Positions 1 through 9,194 of a stretch of DNA of 64,000 nt are shown here, in pieces (the stretch's first letter is position 1; each line of letters begins with the position of its first letter). This DNA is from Mucilaginibacter kameinonensis (lineage in GTDB: Bacteria; Bacteroidota; Bacteroidia; Sphingobacteriales; Sphingobacteriaceae). A program made the translations under genes and the position numbers. The notes beneath the pieces were generated by a model, which made no database searches, had not been told where the DNA came from, and was given only the letters and a program-made list of their open reading frames with translations. The stretch spans positions 186,001 through 250,000 of the forward strand of contig NZ_RCWZ01000005.1 of assembly GCF_003675385.1 (NCBI RefSeq), in the 5' to 3' direction.

Positions 1-2384
1 CCCGATTGGCCACGAAGTACTTTTAATGCTTTTAGGCGTGTTGTACCGATGTTACCAGATACGTTTAAGCCAACCTGGCCAAAGGTGTTACGGTATGAAA
101 GGTTAAAGTCCAGACCCTGAACTCTGTCGCTATTATAGTTGATTTGTGGTACAGCCGCACCTACAGTACCTGGTAACGCTACCGAAGGCTGGGCAGGCAA
201 ACCGGTTCTGTCGTTCCTGAAAACCTCGATTGTACCGTCTACTTTACCGCCAAACAGGCCAAAGTCAACAGCGATGTTTTTTATTGTATTTACAGACCAG
301 GTTAAACCGGCGTTACCCAATTTTGGGGCCGAGCCGTTAACGGCACTTGAACCGAAGATGTAGCTGTTTACCGGATAGGTATAACCGTTTACATAGTTAA
401 ATGCAGGGGCATTTGCTTCATCGCCGGTTTGACCATAAGAAGCTCTGATTTTTAAGTTGGTAAGTATATTTTCGGAAACCAGACTGCGGAAGAAGTTTTC
501 TTTAGTTAAAACCCATCCGATAGACCCACCCGGGAAAAAGCCCCATTGGTCGGATCCTGGTTTATAAAGGTTGTTACCATCACGGCGGAAACTGAATTCG
601 GCCAGGTATTTACCTTTGTAATCGTAATTTAAACGGCCTATGATACTTCTGTGTGCGCGATCTTGCAGTGCGTTTGGATCCATACCACCTGCCATGTTAG
701 AGTTTTGCAAACCACCAAACAGGTAATCAACCGGGATTTCTATATCCCTGTAAGCGTTAAAGTTATCGGCAGTTTCATGACTTTGCTCATAGGTAGCCAT
801 GGCGGTTACGTTATGATCTTTAGCAAAAGTATGGGCGTAATTTAATGTTAACTGGCTTAAGGTATTTAAGTGCGTGTAATACTGGCGGGTGATACCGGCA
901 GGCGAGTTTACTAAGCTTGGAATGTATGTATCATTATCGGCTTTGTAAGTATACAGAGAGAATGACCTTCTGACGATATTGTTATCTGCAGTGCCATAAT
1001 CAATGTTGAACAATGCTTTGGCAGTTAATCCGGTTACGCCGGGAATATCATATTGTAAATTTAACTGACTGGTAATGTTTTTGTTCCGGAAACGCTTTGA
1101 ACCTACTTTATTGGCATCTGTAATGATAGATGGGTTCATGTTATCATCAATTACAGCCGGATAAAGTGGATTGTCATTAGCATAGATCTGGTGGGTTGGG
1201 ATCTGGTTCCAGGTATATTTATAAATGGTCCATTCATCGGTATAAGGAAGGTTTTTCTCGTCCATCCAGGCCGATGTTAATACCTGTGCCCTTAAACCTT
1301 TAGTGATGGTTGCTGTAACGTTTGAACGGAAGTTGTATTTATTATAATTCAGACTGCCGGTTTTAAATACGCCATCCTGCTTTTGATAACCGAAGTTGAA
1401 GAAGTAGCTGATCTTATCATTACCACCATCAATATTCAGGTTATGCTGTATCTGGTTGGCTGTTTTCTTGAAAACCATACCAATCCAGTCGGCTGATTTG
1501 TAAGTGCCGTCAAGCCATGGTTTAATGTCGGCATAGGAGAATTGCGGAGTAACATTGTGCACAAAGTTATTAGCGAAATCACGTTTTACTTTTTCGTTGG
1601 TTAGCAACATATAATCAACAGCGCCAACACCTTCTGGCATACCCAAAAATGTTTGTATCGCATCGTTAACCGAGTAATTGATATTGATCTTACCATTTTT
1701 GCCGCCTTTTTTGGTGGTAATAATGATGGCACCGCCAGCCGCACGCATACCGTAAATAGAGGCAGCCGCGTCTTTTAACACCGAAATGCTTTCAATCTCA
1801 TTCGGGTCCATACGGCCAATGGTCGACTGGTCACCGCCGATGATACCGTCGATAACAACCAGTGGAGCGCTTTGATACCCCCGTATGTTCAGGTTGTTTG
1901 CATATGAACCCGGCTCAGCAGTAGTTTGAACAATACGCACACCGGGTATTTTACCGGTAAGCATATTGATAACGCTTTCGTTTTTGGTTGTGGTGATCTC
2001 CTTGCTTTGCAGCGTAGCGATTGAACCTGTAATGGTGGCCCTTTTTTGCGTACCATAACCAACAACTACAACTTCCTCAAGGCTTTTATTGGTTGTTTTT
2101 AAGGCGATGGTACCATCTTTAATATCCTTAATAGCTATTTCCTGGGTTACATAACCTATGTATGATACCTGCAGAATTGCGTTCGGGCCGGGCACCTGCA
2201 GCTGGAATTTTCCCGCTACATCTGTAATAGCACCGGTATTTGTGCCTTTGATTTTTACACTTACCCCCGGAAGTGTCGACCCATCGGTTAAGTCTATTAC
2301 TTTTCCGTTTATGGTAGTTTGTTGGGCTAACAAACTAAGCGGGAAAAGGAAGAAAAGTATAAGTAAGTATTTATATTTTTTCAT
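1..2384 (-). CDS. SusC/RagA-family TonB-linked outer-membrane transporter (3' end outside window)
   Basis: This is the N-terminal ~795 residues of a SusC-type TonB-dependent transporter; the gene runs off the left edge. Reading down from the ATG at 2384 there is a signal peptide ending in LLAQ, then a carboxypeptidase-regulatory-like domain (KVIDLTDGSTLPGVSVKIKG and on to GKFQL, about residues 25-100). The hallmark SusC link EEVVVVGYGTQKR follows, then the plug with LVVIDGI, EIESISVLKDAAASIYG and GAIIITTKKGG, and then beta-barrel sequence. Members import oligosaccharides or other large nutrients together with a SusD lipoprotein, normally encoded just downstream, here beyond the window. The substrate cannot be read from this part. 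A perfect 12-bp LacI-type palindrome lies 284 bp upstream of the start. Confidence 0.95.
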   Translation of the reverse strand, partial: MKKYKYLLILFFLFPLSLLAQQTTINGKVIDLTDGSTLPGVSVKIKGTNTGAITDVAGKFQLQVPGPNAILQVSYIGYVTQEIAIKDIKDGTIALKTTNKSLEEVVVVGYGTQKRATITGSIATLQSKEITTTKNESVINMLTGKIPGVRIVQTTAEPGSYANNLNIRGYQSAPLVVIDGIIGGDQSTIGRMDPNEIESISVLKDAAASIYGMRAAGGAIIITTKKGGKNGKININYSVNDAIQTFLGMPEGVGAVDYMLLTNEKVKRDFANNFVHNVTPQFSYADIKPWLDGTYKSADWIGMVFKKTANQIQHNLNIDGGNDKISYFFNFGYQKQDGVFKTGSLNYNKYNFRSNVTATITKGLRAQVLTSAWMDEKNLPYTDEWTIYKYTWNQIPTHQIYANDNPLYPAVIDDNMNPSIITDANKVGSKRFRNKNITSQLNLQYDIPGVTGLTAKALFNIDYGTADNNIVRRSFSLYTYKADNDTYIPSLVNSPAGITRQYYTHLNTLSQLTLNYAHTFAKDHNVTAMATYEQSHETADNFNAYRDIEIPVDYLFGGLQNSNMAGGMDPNALQDRAHRSIIGRLNYDYKGKYLAEFSFRRDGNNLYKPGSDQWGFFPGGSIGWVLTKENFFRSLVSENILTNLKIRASYGQTGDEANAPAFNYVNGYTYPVNSYIFGSSAVNGSAPKLGNAGLTWSVNTIKNIAVDFGLFGGKVDGTIEVFRNDRTGLPAQPSVALPGTVGAAVPQINYNSDRVQGLDFNLSYRNTFGQVGLNVSGNIGTTRLKALKVLRGQS

Positions 2385-2667
2385 ATCGTCTCTCTTTGAT
2401 GATTGTTTAAGGTTAAATTGATCGTTACCCATGTAGGGTAATAAATAGCGCATGCAGCGGCAAGCCTTACGGCGGGTTGGGGTCGTAGTAATACATGGTT
2501 TAAAAGAGTTGGTTAAAGCAGCGCCTTGTTGCGGTTATGCGATGAAAAGCACTGTTGTTGGTTTATAATTTCATGTACAAAACAACAGGCAGGCATTAAT
2601 AAAAAATAAATAATACATTAATAAAGGCCGTATTAACGCCCAAAAACGCGGTTTTATGAACTTTTTT

Positions 2668-2679
2668 GCAATCGATTGC
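2668..2679. promoter_or_regulatory. Candidate LacI-family operator (GCAATCGATTGC)
   Basis: A perfect 12-bp palindrome with the central CG step typical of LacI/GalR-family operators, flanked by a T-run on the left and an A-run on the right that extend the dyad symmetry imperfectly. It lies between two divergent genes, 284 bp from the SusC start and 218 bp from the DUF5916 start. The assignment to LacI-type regulators is inference from the shape of the motif; no regulator gene is in the window. Confidence 0.5.
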
Positions 2680-2787
2680 GAAAAAAATGGCTTTATTTAA
2701 GAATAATTTGATTTTTAATGATAGGGGAGATGGGTTGATACATTTTTAACAAAAGGTGATACGGATTAGCAGGTATATAATTATCGG

Positions 2788-2844
2788 CGCCAAGAAACGA
2801 AACCAGGCCGTAAATAATGTGATACATGGCATTGATTCTTGGCG
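2788..2844 (+). repeat. 9-bp perfect inverted repeat in the DUF5916 5' region
   Basis: CGCCAAGAA at 2788-2796 is exactly inverted at 2836-2844, enclosing 39 nt and followed by a short A-run. It sits 54-110 bp upstream of the DUF5916 start, so it could form a leader hairpin or be a split binding site. It is not followed by a T-run and is unlikely to be a terminator on the plus strand. Confidence 0.4.
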
Positions 2845-2897
2845 AAAAAATGTAGTTTTAAAATCCGTAACCAATAAACTTATACACCCTTATCTTA

Positions 2898-5093
2898 ATG
2901 CCCTTTAAATACCCCTGTCTGCTTGCCGCAAAAACGTTATTAATTGTTGTGTTTTGCTTAACTACGTGTTTTTATGCAGCTGCACAAAAAAAGAACGCGG
3001 GCTATAAGTATCACATCCGCAGGGCTGCTTCAGCTATTAATGTTGATGGGGTGATGAATGAGCAGGCCTGGATGCAAGCTGATTCTGCCGGCGACTTTTT
3101 TATGGTATTGCCTATGGACACCAGCAAGGCTACTGTTAAAACCGAAGTGCGGATGACTTATGATGATAAAAACCTATACATCATTGCCATCAATTACAAT
3201 TCCGTACCCGGTCCTTACATGGTTGAGTCCTTAAAGCGTGATTTCAACTTTGTGAAGAATGATAACTTCCTGATCTTCATGGATCCTTTTGACGCCCGAA
3301 CCGATGGTTTTAGTTTTGGAGCAAACGCGGCAGGAGGGCAATGGGATGGCAGCATGTATGAGGGAGGCAAAGTTGACCTGAGCTGGGATAACCGCTGGTA
3401 TTCGGCAGTGAAAAATTACCCTGATAAGTGGATCTGGGAGGCGTCTATTCCTTTTAAAAGCATCCGCTATAAAAAAGGGATCAAGGAGTGGGGGATCAAT
3501 TTTAGTCGTAACGACCTTAAGACAGCCGAAAAATCGAGCTGGACACCAATCCCGAGGCAATTCCCCACAGCTTCATTGGCGTATACCGGTACCTTGGTTT
3601 GGGATGAGGCCCCGCCAACGGCGAGTAGTAACGTATCTATAATCCCGTATGCGCTTACCGGTCTGTCTAAAGATTATCAGCATAATACCAAAACCGAATA
3701 CAAACATGAAATAGGTGGGGATGCTAAGATCTCGGTTACGCCATCGCTAAACCTGGATTTAACGGTTAATCCTGATTTTTCGCAGGTAGATGTTGATCAG
3801 CAGGTAATTAACCTGAATAGGTATGAACTGTTCTTCCCCGAAAAACGGCAGTTCTTTTTAGAGAATGGAGATCTGTTCGCCAATTTTGGATATTCAGATA
3901 TCCGCCCGTTTTTTTCACGGCGGATTGGATTGAATGTACCCATTGATTTTGGCGCAAGACTTACCGGTAAACTGGATAAAGACTGGCGAATTGGCGCTAT
4001 GGATATTCAAACCGGCGGCTCGGGAAGTGTGCCTCAAGCTCCTGAAAATTATGGTATTATCACGCTGCAAAGGCGGGTGCTTGATCGTTCCAATATCGGT
4101 TTTTTGTTTATCAATAAAGACGCTACAGCAAATATCCCTGGTACCAATACCGGGTCGGCTGCTTATAACCGGAATATCGGCGCGGAGTTCAACCTGGCAT
4201 CGCGCAGTAATATCTGGACGGGTAAGGTATTGGCCTTAAAGTCGTTTACGCCGGGGGTAAGTGGTCATGACTATGTGGTGTCTGATCATTTTCAATACCT
4301 GAGCAAATATTGGACAGTGTACATGCAGGAAGAATACGTTGGGAAAAACTATAACGCCGAAGTTGGTTATGTGCCCCGCGTTGGCTATATCAAACTAAGC
4401 CCGTTGCTGCTTCGTAATTTTTTTCCTAAGCAGGGGAATATCCTGAGCCATGGTGTTCAGCTTACTTCTAACTACTTTTTTGATGAGTCGTTTCATCGTA
4501 CCGATAATGAAAGTATTCTGTCATACCTTATCACTTTCCGCAATCGGGCAACGTTATCCGTATCGGGCATAAATGATTATGTAAGGTTGTTAAAACCTTA
4601 TGATCCTACTAACATAGGTAAAGGCCTGTTGCCAACAGGGTCTGAACATAACTGGAACACTATCGATGTTCAGTTTGTATCCAAGCCGCAAAATGTATTT
4701 ACTTATTTGCTGGAGGCATCACATGGGGGGTATTATGATAAAGGAATCCGTAACAGCATTACGAGTTTAATAGGCTATCGCTTTCAGCCTTATGTAAATA
4801 TCGCTATCAATACCTCATTCAACGACTTAAGGCTGCCGCAACCTTTCGGACATAACACCTTTTGGCTGGTAGGGCCGAAGGTTGATGTTACTTTCACCAA
4901 TACGCTGTATTTTACCACCTATGTTCAATATAACCAACAGATAGATAATATCAATATCAACACCCGGCTGCAATGGCGTTATAAACCGGCATCGGACTTA
5001 TTTATTGTTTATGGCGACAACACCACACCATCTCCTTATACGGTAAAAAACCGCCAGCTTACTTTAAAGTGGACCTACTGGTGTAATCTATAG
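2898..5093 (+). CDS. DUF5916 outer-membrane protein with CBM9-like N-terminal domain
   Basis: A 731-residue exported protein. A signal peptide (LLIVVFCLTTCFYAAAQ) is followed by a carbohydrate-binding family 9-like beta-sandwich at about residues 38-220, opened by the typical INVDGVMNEQAW. The DUF5916 region then runs to the C-terminus and has the family motif LFFPEKRQFFLENG, followed by alternating beta-strands ending in an aromatic-rich strand (LTLKWTYWCNL), as in outer-membrane barrels. The molecular function of DUF5916 proteins is not established; they are common in Bacteroidota next to transport or degradation genes. It is divergent from the SusC gene and may share its regulation through the palindrome between them (inference). 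Length and start fit the family. Confidence 0.9.
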   Translation: MPFKYPCLLAAKTLLIVVFCLTTCFYAAAQKKNAGYKYHIRRAASAINVDGVMNEQAWMQADSAGDFFMVLPMDTSKATVKTEVRMTYDDKNLYIIAINYNSVPGPYMVESLKRDFNFVKNDNFLIFMDPFDARTDGFSFGANAAGGQWDGSMYEGGKVDLSWDNRWYSAVKNYPDKWIWEASIPFKSIRYKKGIKEWGINFSRNDLKTAEKSSWTPIPRQFPTASLAYTGTLVWDEAPPTASSNVSIIPYALTGLSKDYQHNTKTEYKHEIGGDAKISVTPSLNLDLTVNPDFSQVDVDQQVINLNRYELFFPEKRQFFLENGDLFANFGYSDIRPFFSRRIGLNVPIDFGARLTGKLDKDWRIGAMDIQTGGSGSVPQAPENYGIITLQRRVLDRSNIGFLFINKDATANIPGTNTGSAAYNRNIGAEFNLASRSNIWTGKVLALKSFTPGVSGHDYVVSDHFQYLSKYWTVYMQEEYVGKNYNAEVGYVPRVGYIKLSPLLLRNFFPKQGNILSHGVQLTSNYFFDESFHRTDNESILSYLITFRNRATLSVSGINDYVRLLKPYDPTNIGKGLLPTGSEHNWNTIDVQFVSKPQNVFTYLLEASHGGYYDKGIRNSITSLIGYRFQPYVNIAINTSFNDLRLPQPFGHNTFWLVGPKVDVTFTNTLYFTTYVQYNQQIDNININTRLQWRYKPASDLFIVYGDNTTPSPYTVKNRQLTLKWTYWCNL

Positions 5094-5157
5094 TAGTATT
5101 GTTATAAAACAAGTGCCGCCGATCGCTGTTCGGATATTAGTTTGATATCTACCTGAA

Positions 5158-5904
5158 ATGAAAAAACTCATCATATTTGATTTGGACGGCACCCTTGCCG
5201 AAAGTAAGGCCGCGCTTGACCAGGAAATGGCCGCACTTTTAACCAATTTGATGAAAGTTGCAAAAGTGGCCATTATATCGGGTGGCGACTGGCCCCAGTT
5301 TGAAAAACAGGTACTATCAAACCTGCTCGGCAAAAAATCAATTAAAAACCTGTCCATCTTACCAACCTGCGGCACCAAATATTATCAGTATAAAAAAGGT
5401 AGTTGGAAGAAACTTTATTCAGAAGATTTTACAGATACAGAAAGGCAGGAGATTGTCAGTAAATTAAATGAAGCCATTGATGCCTCCGGTATTAAATTCA
5501 GGAAAACATGGGGCGATCAGATAGAAGATCGCGGCAGTCAGATTACATTTTCTGCATTGGGCCAGCACGCGCCATTGGATGAAAAGAAAAAGTGGGACCC
5601 CAAATACGCCAAACGTAAAAAGATTAAAGCCATATTGGATAAAACGCTCTCTGGATTTTCGGTGCAAATTGGAGGGGCTACCTCTATTGATATAACAAAG
5701 CCGGGAATTGATAAAGCTTATGGCATTCATAAGTTGCAGCATACATTGGAGATTAGCATCAAGCAAATGATTTTTATAGGCGATGCTTTGTTTGAGGGAG
5801 GTAATGACCACCCGGCCCGTACAACCGGAGCGGATTGTATTCAGGTGCGCGACCCGGAAGAAACCAAGCGGGTTATTGAGGGAATAATCCTGTGCCTGAA
5901 GTAG
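5158..5904 (+). CDS. HAD-superfamily (subclass IIB, phosphomannomutase/SPP-like) phosphatase
   Basis: 248 residues. Motif I is at the N-terminus (IIFDLDGTLAES, the two catalytic Asp of DxDGT) and motif II is the Ser in AIISGGDW. The Lys of motif III is probably in TKPGIDKAYGI, and motif IV is FIGDALFEGGNDHPA. This arrangement and the mixed alpha/beta cap with the RGSQITFSALGQ strand resemble eukaryotic-type phosphomannomutase and sucrose-phosphatase relatives (HAD-IIB). The substrate is likely a sugar phosphate (inference). It starts 64 nt after the DUF5916 gene on the same strand, so read-through is possible. No signal peptide, so cytoplasmic. Confidence 0.85.
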   Translation: MKKLIIFDLDGTLAESKAALDQEMAALLTNLMKVAKVAIISGGDWPQFEKQVLSNLLGKKSIKNLSILPTCGTKYYQYKKGSWKKLYSEDFTDTERQEIVSKLNEAIDASGIKFRKTWGDQIEDRGSQITFSALGQHAPLDEKKKWDPKYAKRKKIKAILDKTLSGFSVQIGGATSIDITKPGIDKAYGIHKLQHTLEISIKQMIFIGDALFEGGNDHPARTTGADCIQVRDPEETKRVIEGIILCLK

Positions 5905-5976
5905 TAGCACTACTGCCTGAAATGTTAATTAAAAGTAAAGCGTATAATTTACACTTAATCGGGCGCCGAAACTACC

Positions 5977-5984
5977 TATCTTTG
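5977..5984 (+). promoter_or_regulatory. Bacteroidota -7 element TATCTTTG, 4 nt before the MFS start codon
   Basis: An exact match to the Bacteroidota -7 consensus TAnnTTTG. It ends 4 nt before the ATG at 5989, so transcription would begin at or next to the start codon and the mRNA would be leaderless. No good -33 TTTG is visible. The same spacing recurs upstream of three other genes in the window. Confidence 0.6.
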
Positions 5985-5988
5985 CGGT

Positions 5989-7188
5989 ATGGAAGCAGGA
6001 TCGAGTATAAAAAGCCGAACGTCATCAATCGCATTAGAAATTGCAGGGTTTGTTAAGTTTACGTTTATCGGATATTTTACGATTGGACTAAGTCTTGGAG
6101 TTCTTCCCGTTTTCATACACAATCAGTTAGGCTATAATGCCATGATGGCTGGTGTGGTTATCAGTCTGCAATACCTGAGCACCTTTTTATTCAGGGGCTA
6201 CGCCGGGAATATCATTGATAAAAAGGGCCCAAAAACGGCTGTGCTTTCCGGGACGGCGGGCTTTGCAATTAGTGGCTTGTTTTTGTTTGTCGCCTTTTTA
6301 TTTAAAGATCATCGCGAACTATGTTTAGGGCTTATAGCACTTACACGGCTTGTGACAGGCTTTGCAGAAGGGTTAATAGGCTCAAGCCCGATAAACTGGA
6401 GTATCAACACAGTTGGTGAACAAAATACTGCAAAGGCGATATCTTATAATGGTATTGCGAGTTACGGAGGGCTTGCAATAGGTGCTCCCGTAGGCATATT
6501 GCTTGATAATAACTACGGCATCGCCGGTATCAGCATTGTAGTTTTTATACTTGGAATTGGCGGTTATTTATTGGCCAAAAGAAAGGCCGATGCATTGATC
6601 AAAAGTTCCGAGCAACGGAAATCATTCGTTTCGGTACTTAAAACGGTTGCGCCCTACGGCATCTGTCTAACCCTTGCTGCTTTGGGTTTCGGGACTATCT
6701 CTACATTTATAACCCTTTATTACGCTTATCTCAACTGGGCCAACGCGGTACTTTGTCTTTCGGTATTCAGCGTTTTCTTTATTCTGGGGCGTTTAATATT
6801 TGCCGGAGCAATTGATAATTACGGAGGTTTAAAAACATCCGTAGCATGTATAGCACTGGAGTCGGTAGGGCTAATGGTACTTTGGCTGGCTAATATGCCT
6901 GAAGTTGCGCTGATAGGCGCAGGCATAACTGGCTTGGGCTTTTCGCTGGTTTTTCCGGCGCTTGGAGTGGAGGCAGTAAAGTTAGTGCCAGGCTCAAACA
7001 AAGGGGCTGCATTGGGTGCCTATGGTTTGTTCCTGGATATTTCGCTTGGGCTAACCGGGCCATTGGTAGGCGGGGTAGCAAGCCACTTCGGGATGCTTTA
7101 TATTTTTCCGTTTAGTATGGGGATGGTGCTGTTAGGCCTCTTGCTGTGTTTAGTAATTGGCTGGAAGTTAAAAAGCTTCCGGGCCTAA
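5989..7188 (+). CDS. MFS transporter (YhhS/YfcJ-like)
   Basis: 399 residues with about 12 hydrophobic segments and a short cytoplasmic N-terminus. The loop 2-3 motif appears as GYAGNIIDKKGPKTAV, and the TM4-5 region contains TGFAEGLIGSSPINWSI followed by GIASYGGLAIGAPVG, typical of the YhhS/YfcJ group of efflux-type major facilitator proteins. It probably exports a small molecule using the proton gradient; the substrate is unknown. It converges with the sensor kinase, whose stop codon is only 6 bp away. The start follows directly on a -7 promoter element, which argues for a leaderless mRNA. If a longer leader exists, no later methionine gives a complete first membrane helix, so this start is preferred. 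Confidence 0.88.
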   Translation: MEAGSSIKSRTSSIALEIAGFVKFTFIGYFTIGLSLGVLPVFIHNQLGYNAMMAGVVISLQYLSTFLFRGYAGNIIDKKGPKTAVLSGTAGFAISGLFLFVAFLFKDHRELCLGLIALTRLVTGFAEGLIGSSPINWSINTVGEQNTAKAISYNGIASYGGLAIGAPVGILLDNNYGIAGISIVVFILGIGGYLLAKRKADALIKSSEQRKSFVSVLKTVAPYGICLTLAALGFGTISTFITLYYAYLNWANAVLCLSVFSVFFILGRLIFAGAIDNYGGLKTSVACIALESVGLMVLWLANMPEVALIGAGITGLGFSLVFPALGVEAVKLVPGSNKGAALGAYGLFLDISLGLTGPLVGGVASHFGMLYIFPFSMGMVLLGLLLCLVIGWKLKSFRA

Positions 7189-7194
7189 AACCGG

Positions 7195-8886
7195 TTAATC
7201 AATTTCATACTTTTCATAAGGAATTTCAAAGCTGAATGTACTTCCTTTGCCTGCATCGCTTTTTACGCTGATATTTCCTTTTTGCAGTTCGATCAATTGC
7301 TTGCAGATATATAAACCAAGGCCGGTGCCGGTATTACCTTTTGCCGAGTTAGTTTGATAGTATTTTGAAAACAGGTTAACCTGCTGTTCCTGGCTGATAC
7401 CTGCTCCTGTATCAACAATATTAACAGTTAACCCACCTCTACCACCAGCTAATTTTAGCGTGGCATTAATTTTAACGTTACCCGTCTCGGTATATTTAAT
7501 GGCATTGCTTACAAGGTTCACGATAATCTGTTTAAGTCTGAAACTATCGCCTAAAACTTCGGCTTCCGGGTCGCCCTGGAAATCATAGCTTAATTGCAGT
7601 TGTTTCTTATCTGCGCTGAATGCCATACTTTCAATTACCTCCTTCAACGTTTTGTCCGGGCAAAAAGGATCATTGTGGATCTTCAGTTCGCTACTTTCCA
7701 TTTTAGCGGCATCAAGCGTATCATTAAGGGTTTGCAGCAACAAGTCGGATGATGCCCGCACAGTACCCAGCATTTCTGATTGTTTTGGCGTAAGCGTAGT
7801 TCTGCTGAAAATATACAGGAAGCCATTTATGGAAGTAAGCGGGTTACGGATTTCATGGCTCATGTGCAGCAGGAGATCCATTTTTTGGCGCGCTATCATT
7901 ACAGCGCGTTCGTTTTCCTTCAATAAAAGATCTTCGGATTGGCCCAGTTTAACAACAAATACAATCAGCAATACGGCAAAAGCCAGCAATAGCAAAAGCG
8001 CGCTCAGGTAAAGTTTGTTCAGTAAGCTTGTTGTTTCCAGGTAGCTGTTAAAAGCCAGGCCTTTAAAGGCGTCGGTTAAGCTATAGTTGATATCCTTAAT
8101 GGTGCTGATCAACTGTTCCATTTTATGGGTGATCCGCATGTTAAGGGCAATAAGCTGCCTTTGTGTTTCCTGCAATTTAGAGTTGCTTTGTTGTAACTGC
8201 TTCAGCTTATTCAGGTAGTTTGATTTATCTTTAGTACGAAGCTTTTGGGTAACCGAGTCAACATAAATCCGCGTACGGTGATTAATGACAACGCCCCCGG
8301 ATCCGCTTGCATAGGCGTTTTTGTTTTTTATAGCTTCTTTTATCCTGGCAAAAAAACCCTTTCTTTTTAGTTTACCTTGCTGGGTGATAGTATCCGTGCT
8401 GTTTTGAACTTTTTGGCTGCTTTTTACAGCAAGCTTATTTTGAGCAGTTGCAAGATTAAGGTCAGAAGAGGTTGTTAGCAGTGAGTCAAAGTCATGCCGG
8501 GCGGAGAGTAGATCAGCAGAAAGCTTTATTTTTTGATCATGCCATGCATGGAGTTGTTTACGCTGCTCCGGATTTAGTTTGGCAGTATCATGCTGCATAT
8601 TTAACAGCGTATCAATTTCGGCAAAAGCTAATGAAAGCTTGGCCTGATATGCTTTACTTTTAGCCGGGTCGCCATCTACCAATGATGATTGAAACAAATC
8701 CTCGGCCTGGTGAAGTAGTAAAAGGGCCTGCTGCGGTCTGGAATTATTAAGATCCATGAGGTGCGATACCTGGGCTGTATGAGCCAGTCTTTCGGCGATC
8801 TTGTCCCTTACAAAAAGAGCCGCAATAACTAAGATTATGGTGAAGGCTAAAAAAGCAAGCAGTATCTTCCTTGATAAAACGTTCAT
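7195..8886 (-). CDS. Membrane-bound sensor histidine kinase
   Basis: 563 residues from the ATG at 8886; the frame is open 34 codons further upstream, but that extension puts polar sequence before the first membrane helix. TM1 lies at about residues 7-27, followed by a long helical, lysine- and glutamine-rich sensor region, and TM2 at about 295-320. The HisKA H-box has the phosphoacceptor His344 in HMSHEIRNPLTS. The HATPase domain shows the N-box (NLVSNAIKYTETG), G1 (VDTGAGIS) and G2 (GTGLGLYICKQL). There is no receiver domain and no adjacent response regulator, so the partner is elsewhere. The ligand sensed is unknown. It converges with the MFS gene. Confidence 0.93.
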   Translation of the reverse strand: MNVLSRKILLAFLAFTIILVIAALFVRDKIAERLAHTAQVSHLMDLNNSRPQQALLLLHQAEDLFQSSLVDGDPAKSKAYQAKLSLAFAEIDTLLNMQHDTAKLNPEQRKQLHAWHDQKIKLSADLLSARHDFDSLLTTSSDLNLATAQNKLAVKSSQKVQNSTDTITQQGKLKRKGFFARIKEAIKNKNAYASGSGGVVINHRTRIYVDSVTQKLRTKDKSNYLNKLKQLQQSNSKLQETQRQLIALNMRITHKMEQLISTIKDINYSLTDAFKGLAFNSYLETTSLLNKLYLSALLLLLAFAVLLIVFVVKLGQSEDLLLKENERAVMIARQKMDLLLHMSHEIRNPLTSINGFLYIFSRTTLTPKQSEMLGTVRASSDLLLQTLNDTLDAAKMESSELKIHNDPFCPDKTLKEVIESMAFSADKKQLQLSYDFQGDPEAEVLGDSFRLKQIIVNLVSNAIKYTETGNVKINATLKLAGGRGGLTVNIVDTGAGISQEQQVNLFSKYYQTNSAKGNTGTGLGLYICKQLIELQKGNISVKSDAGKGSTFSFEIPYEKYEID

Positions 8887-9194
8887 ATAGTTATAGTTAT
8901 CAATAGGCCGTAAATTACTGATTGAAGAACCTGATAAAGCCCGGCATTGATATTTTGAGGAACAATGATAATGATAAAAATGATACAATCAACCGTTGTT
9001 AGCTCAATAGCATGCCGTTAGTTTTTGTACCTACTTAATATTTAACCGGCGATTTATGAAATGATTTTCGTAAATGTTAAACACCACAGATATTATCAAA
9101 AAAAGAAGATTGCTTTAACCACAGGTTATAAAATAAAAAGCCTGATAATTTTTTAATTATCGGGCTTTTCTGAAAATTAGCTGCAATAAACGCG
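8887..9194. other. Intergenic region upstream of the kinase and downstream of the SRPBCC gene
   Basis: 308 bp between two minus-strand genes. It contains the terminator hairpin at 9136-9169 and an AT-rich stretch that must carry the kinase promoter. I see no further gene or repeat. Confidence 0.5.
9136..9169 (-). terminator. Hairpin terminator after the SRPBCC gene
   Basis: A 15-bp stem with one G-T step (AAAAGCCTGATAATT against AATTATCGGGCTTTT) and a 4-nt loop, flanked by A/T tracts on both sides. It lies 26 bp beyond the stop of the minus-strand SRPBCC gene. Confidence 0.8.

Larger units (their letters stand above)
2385..2897. other. Divergent intergenic region between the susC-like and DUF5916 genes
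   Basis: This 513-bp AT-rich gap separates two divergent outer-membrane genes. It contains a LacI-type palindrome (2668-2679) and a 9-bp perfect inverted repeat (2788-2796 with 2836-2844). I found no convincing small gene and no exact TAnnTTTG promoter element on either strand. Confidence 0.6.

Noticed and set aside
2158..2421. Plus-strand frame of 87 codons opposite the start of the SusC gene
   Set aside because: It is antisense to a clear signal peptide and carboxypeptidase-like domain and has no recognisable features.
8889..8988. 34-codon upstream extension of the sensor kinase
   Set aside because: It adds polar, cysteine- and histidine-rich sequence before the first membrane helix; the internal ATG at 8886 gives a normal N-terminus.
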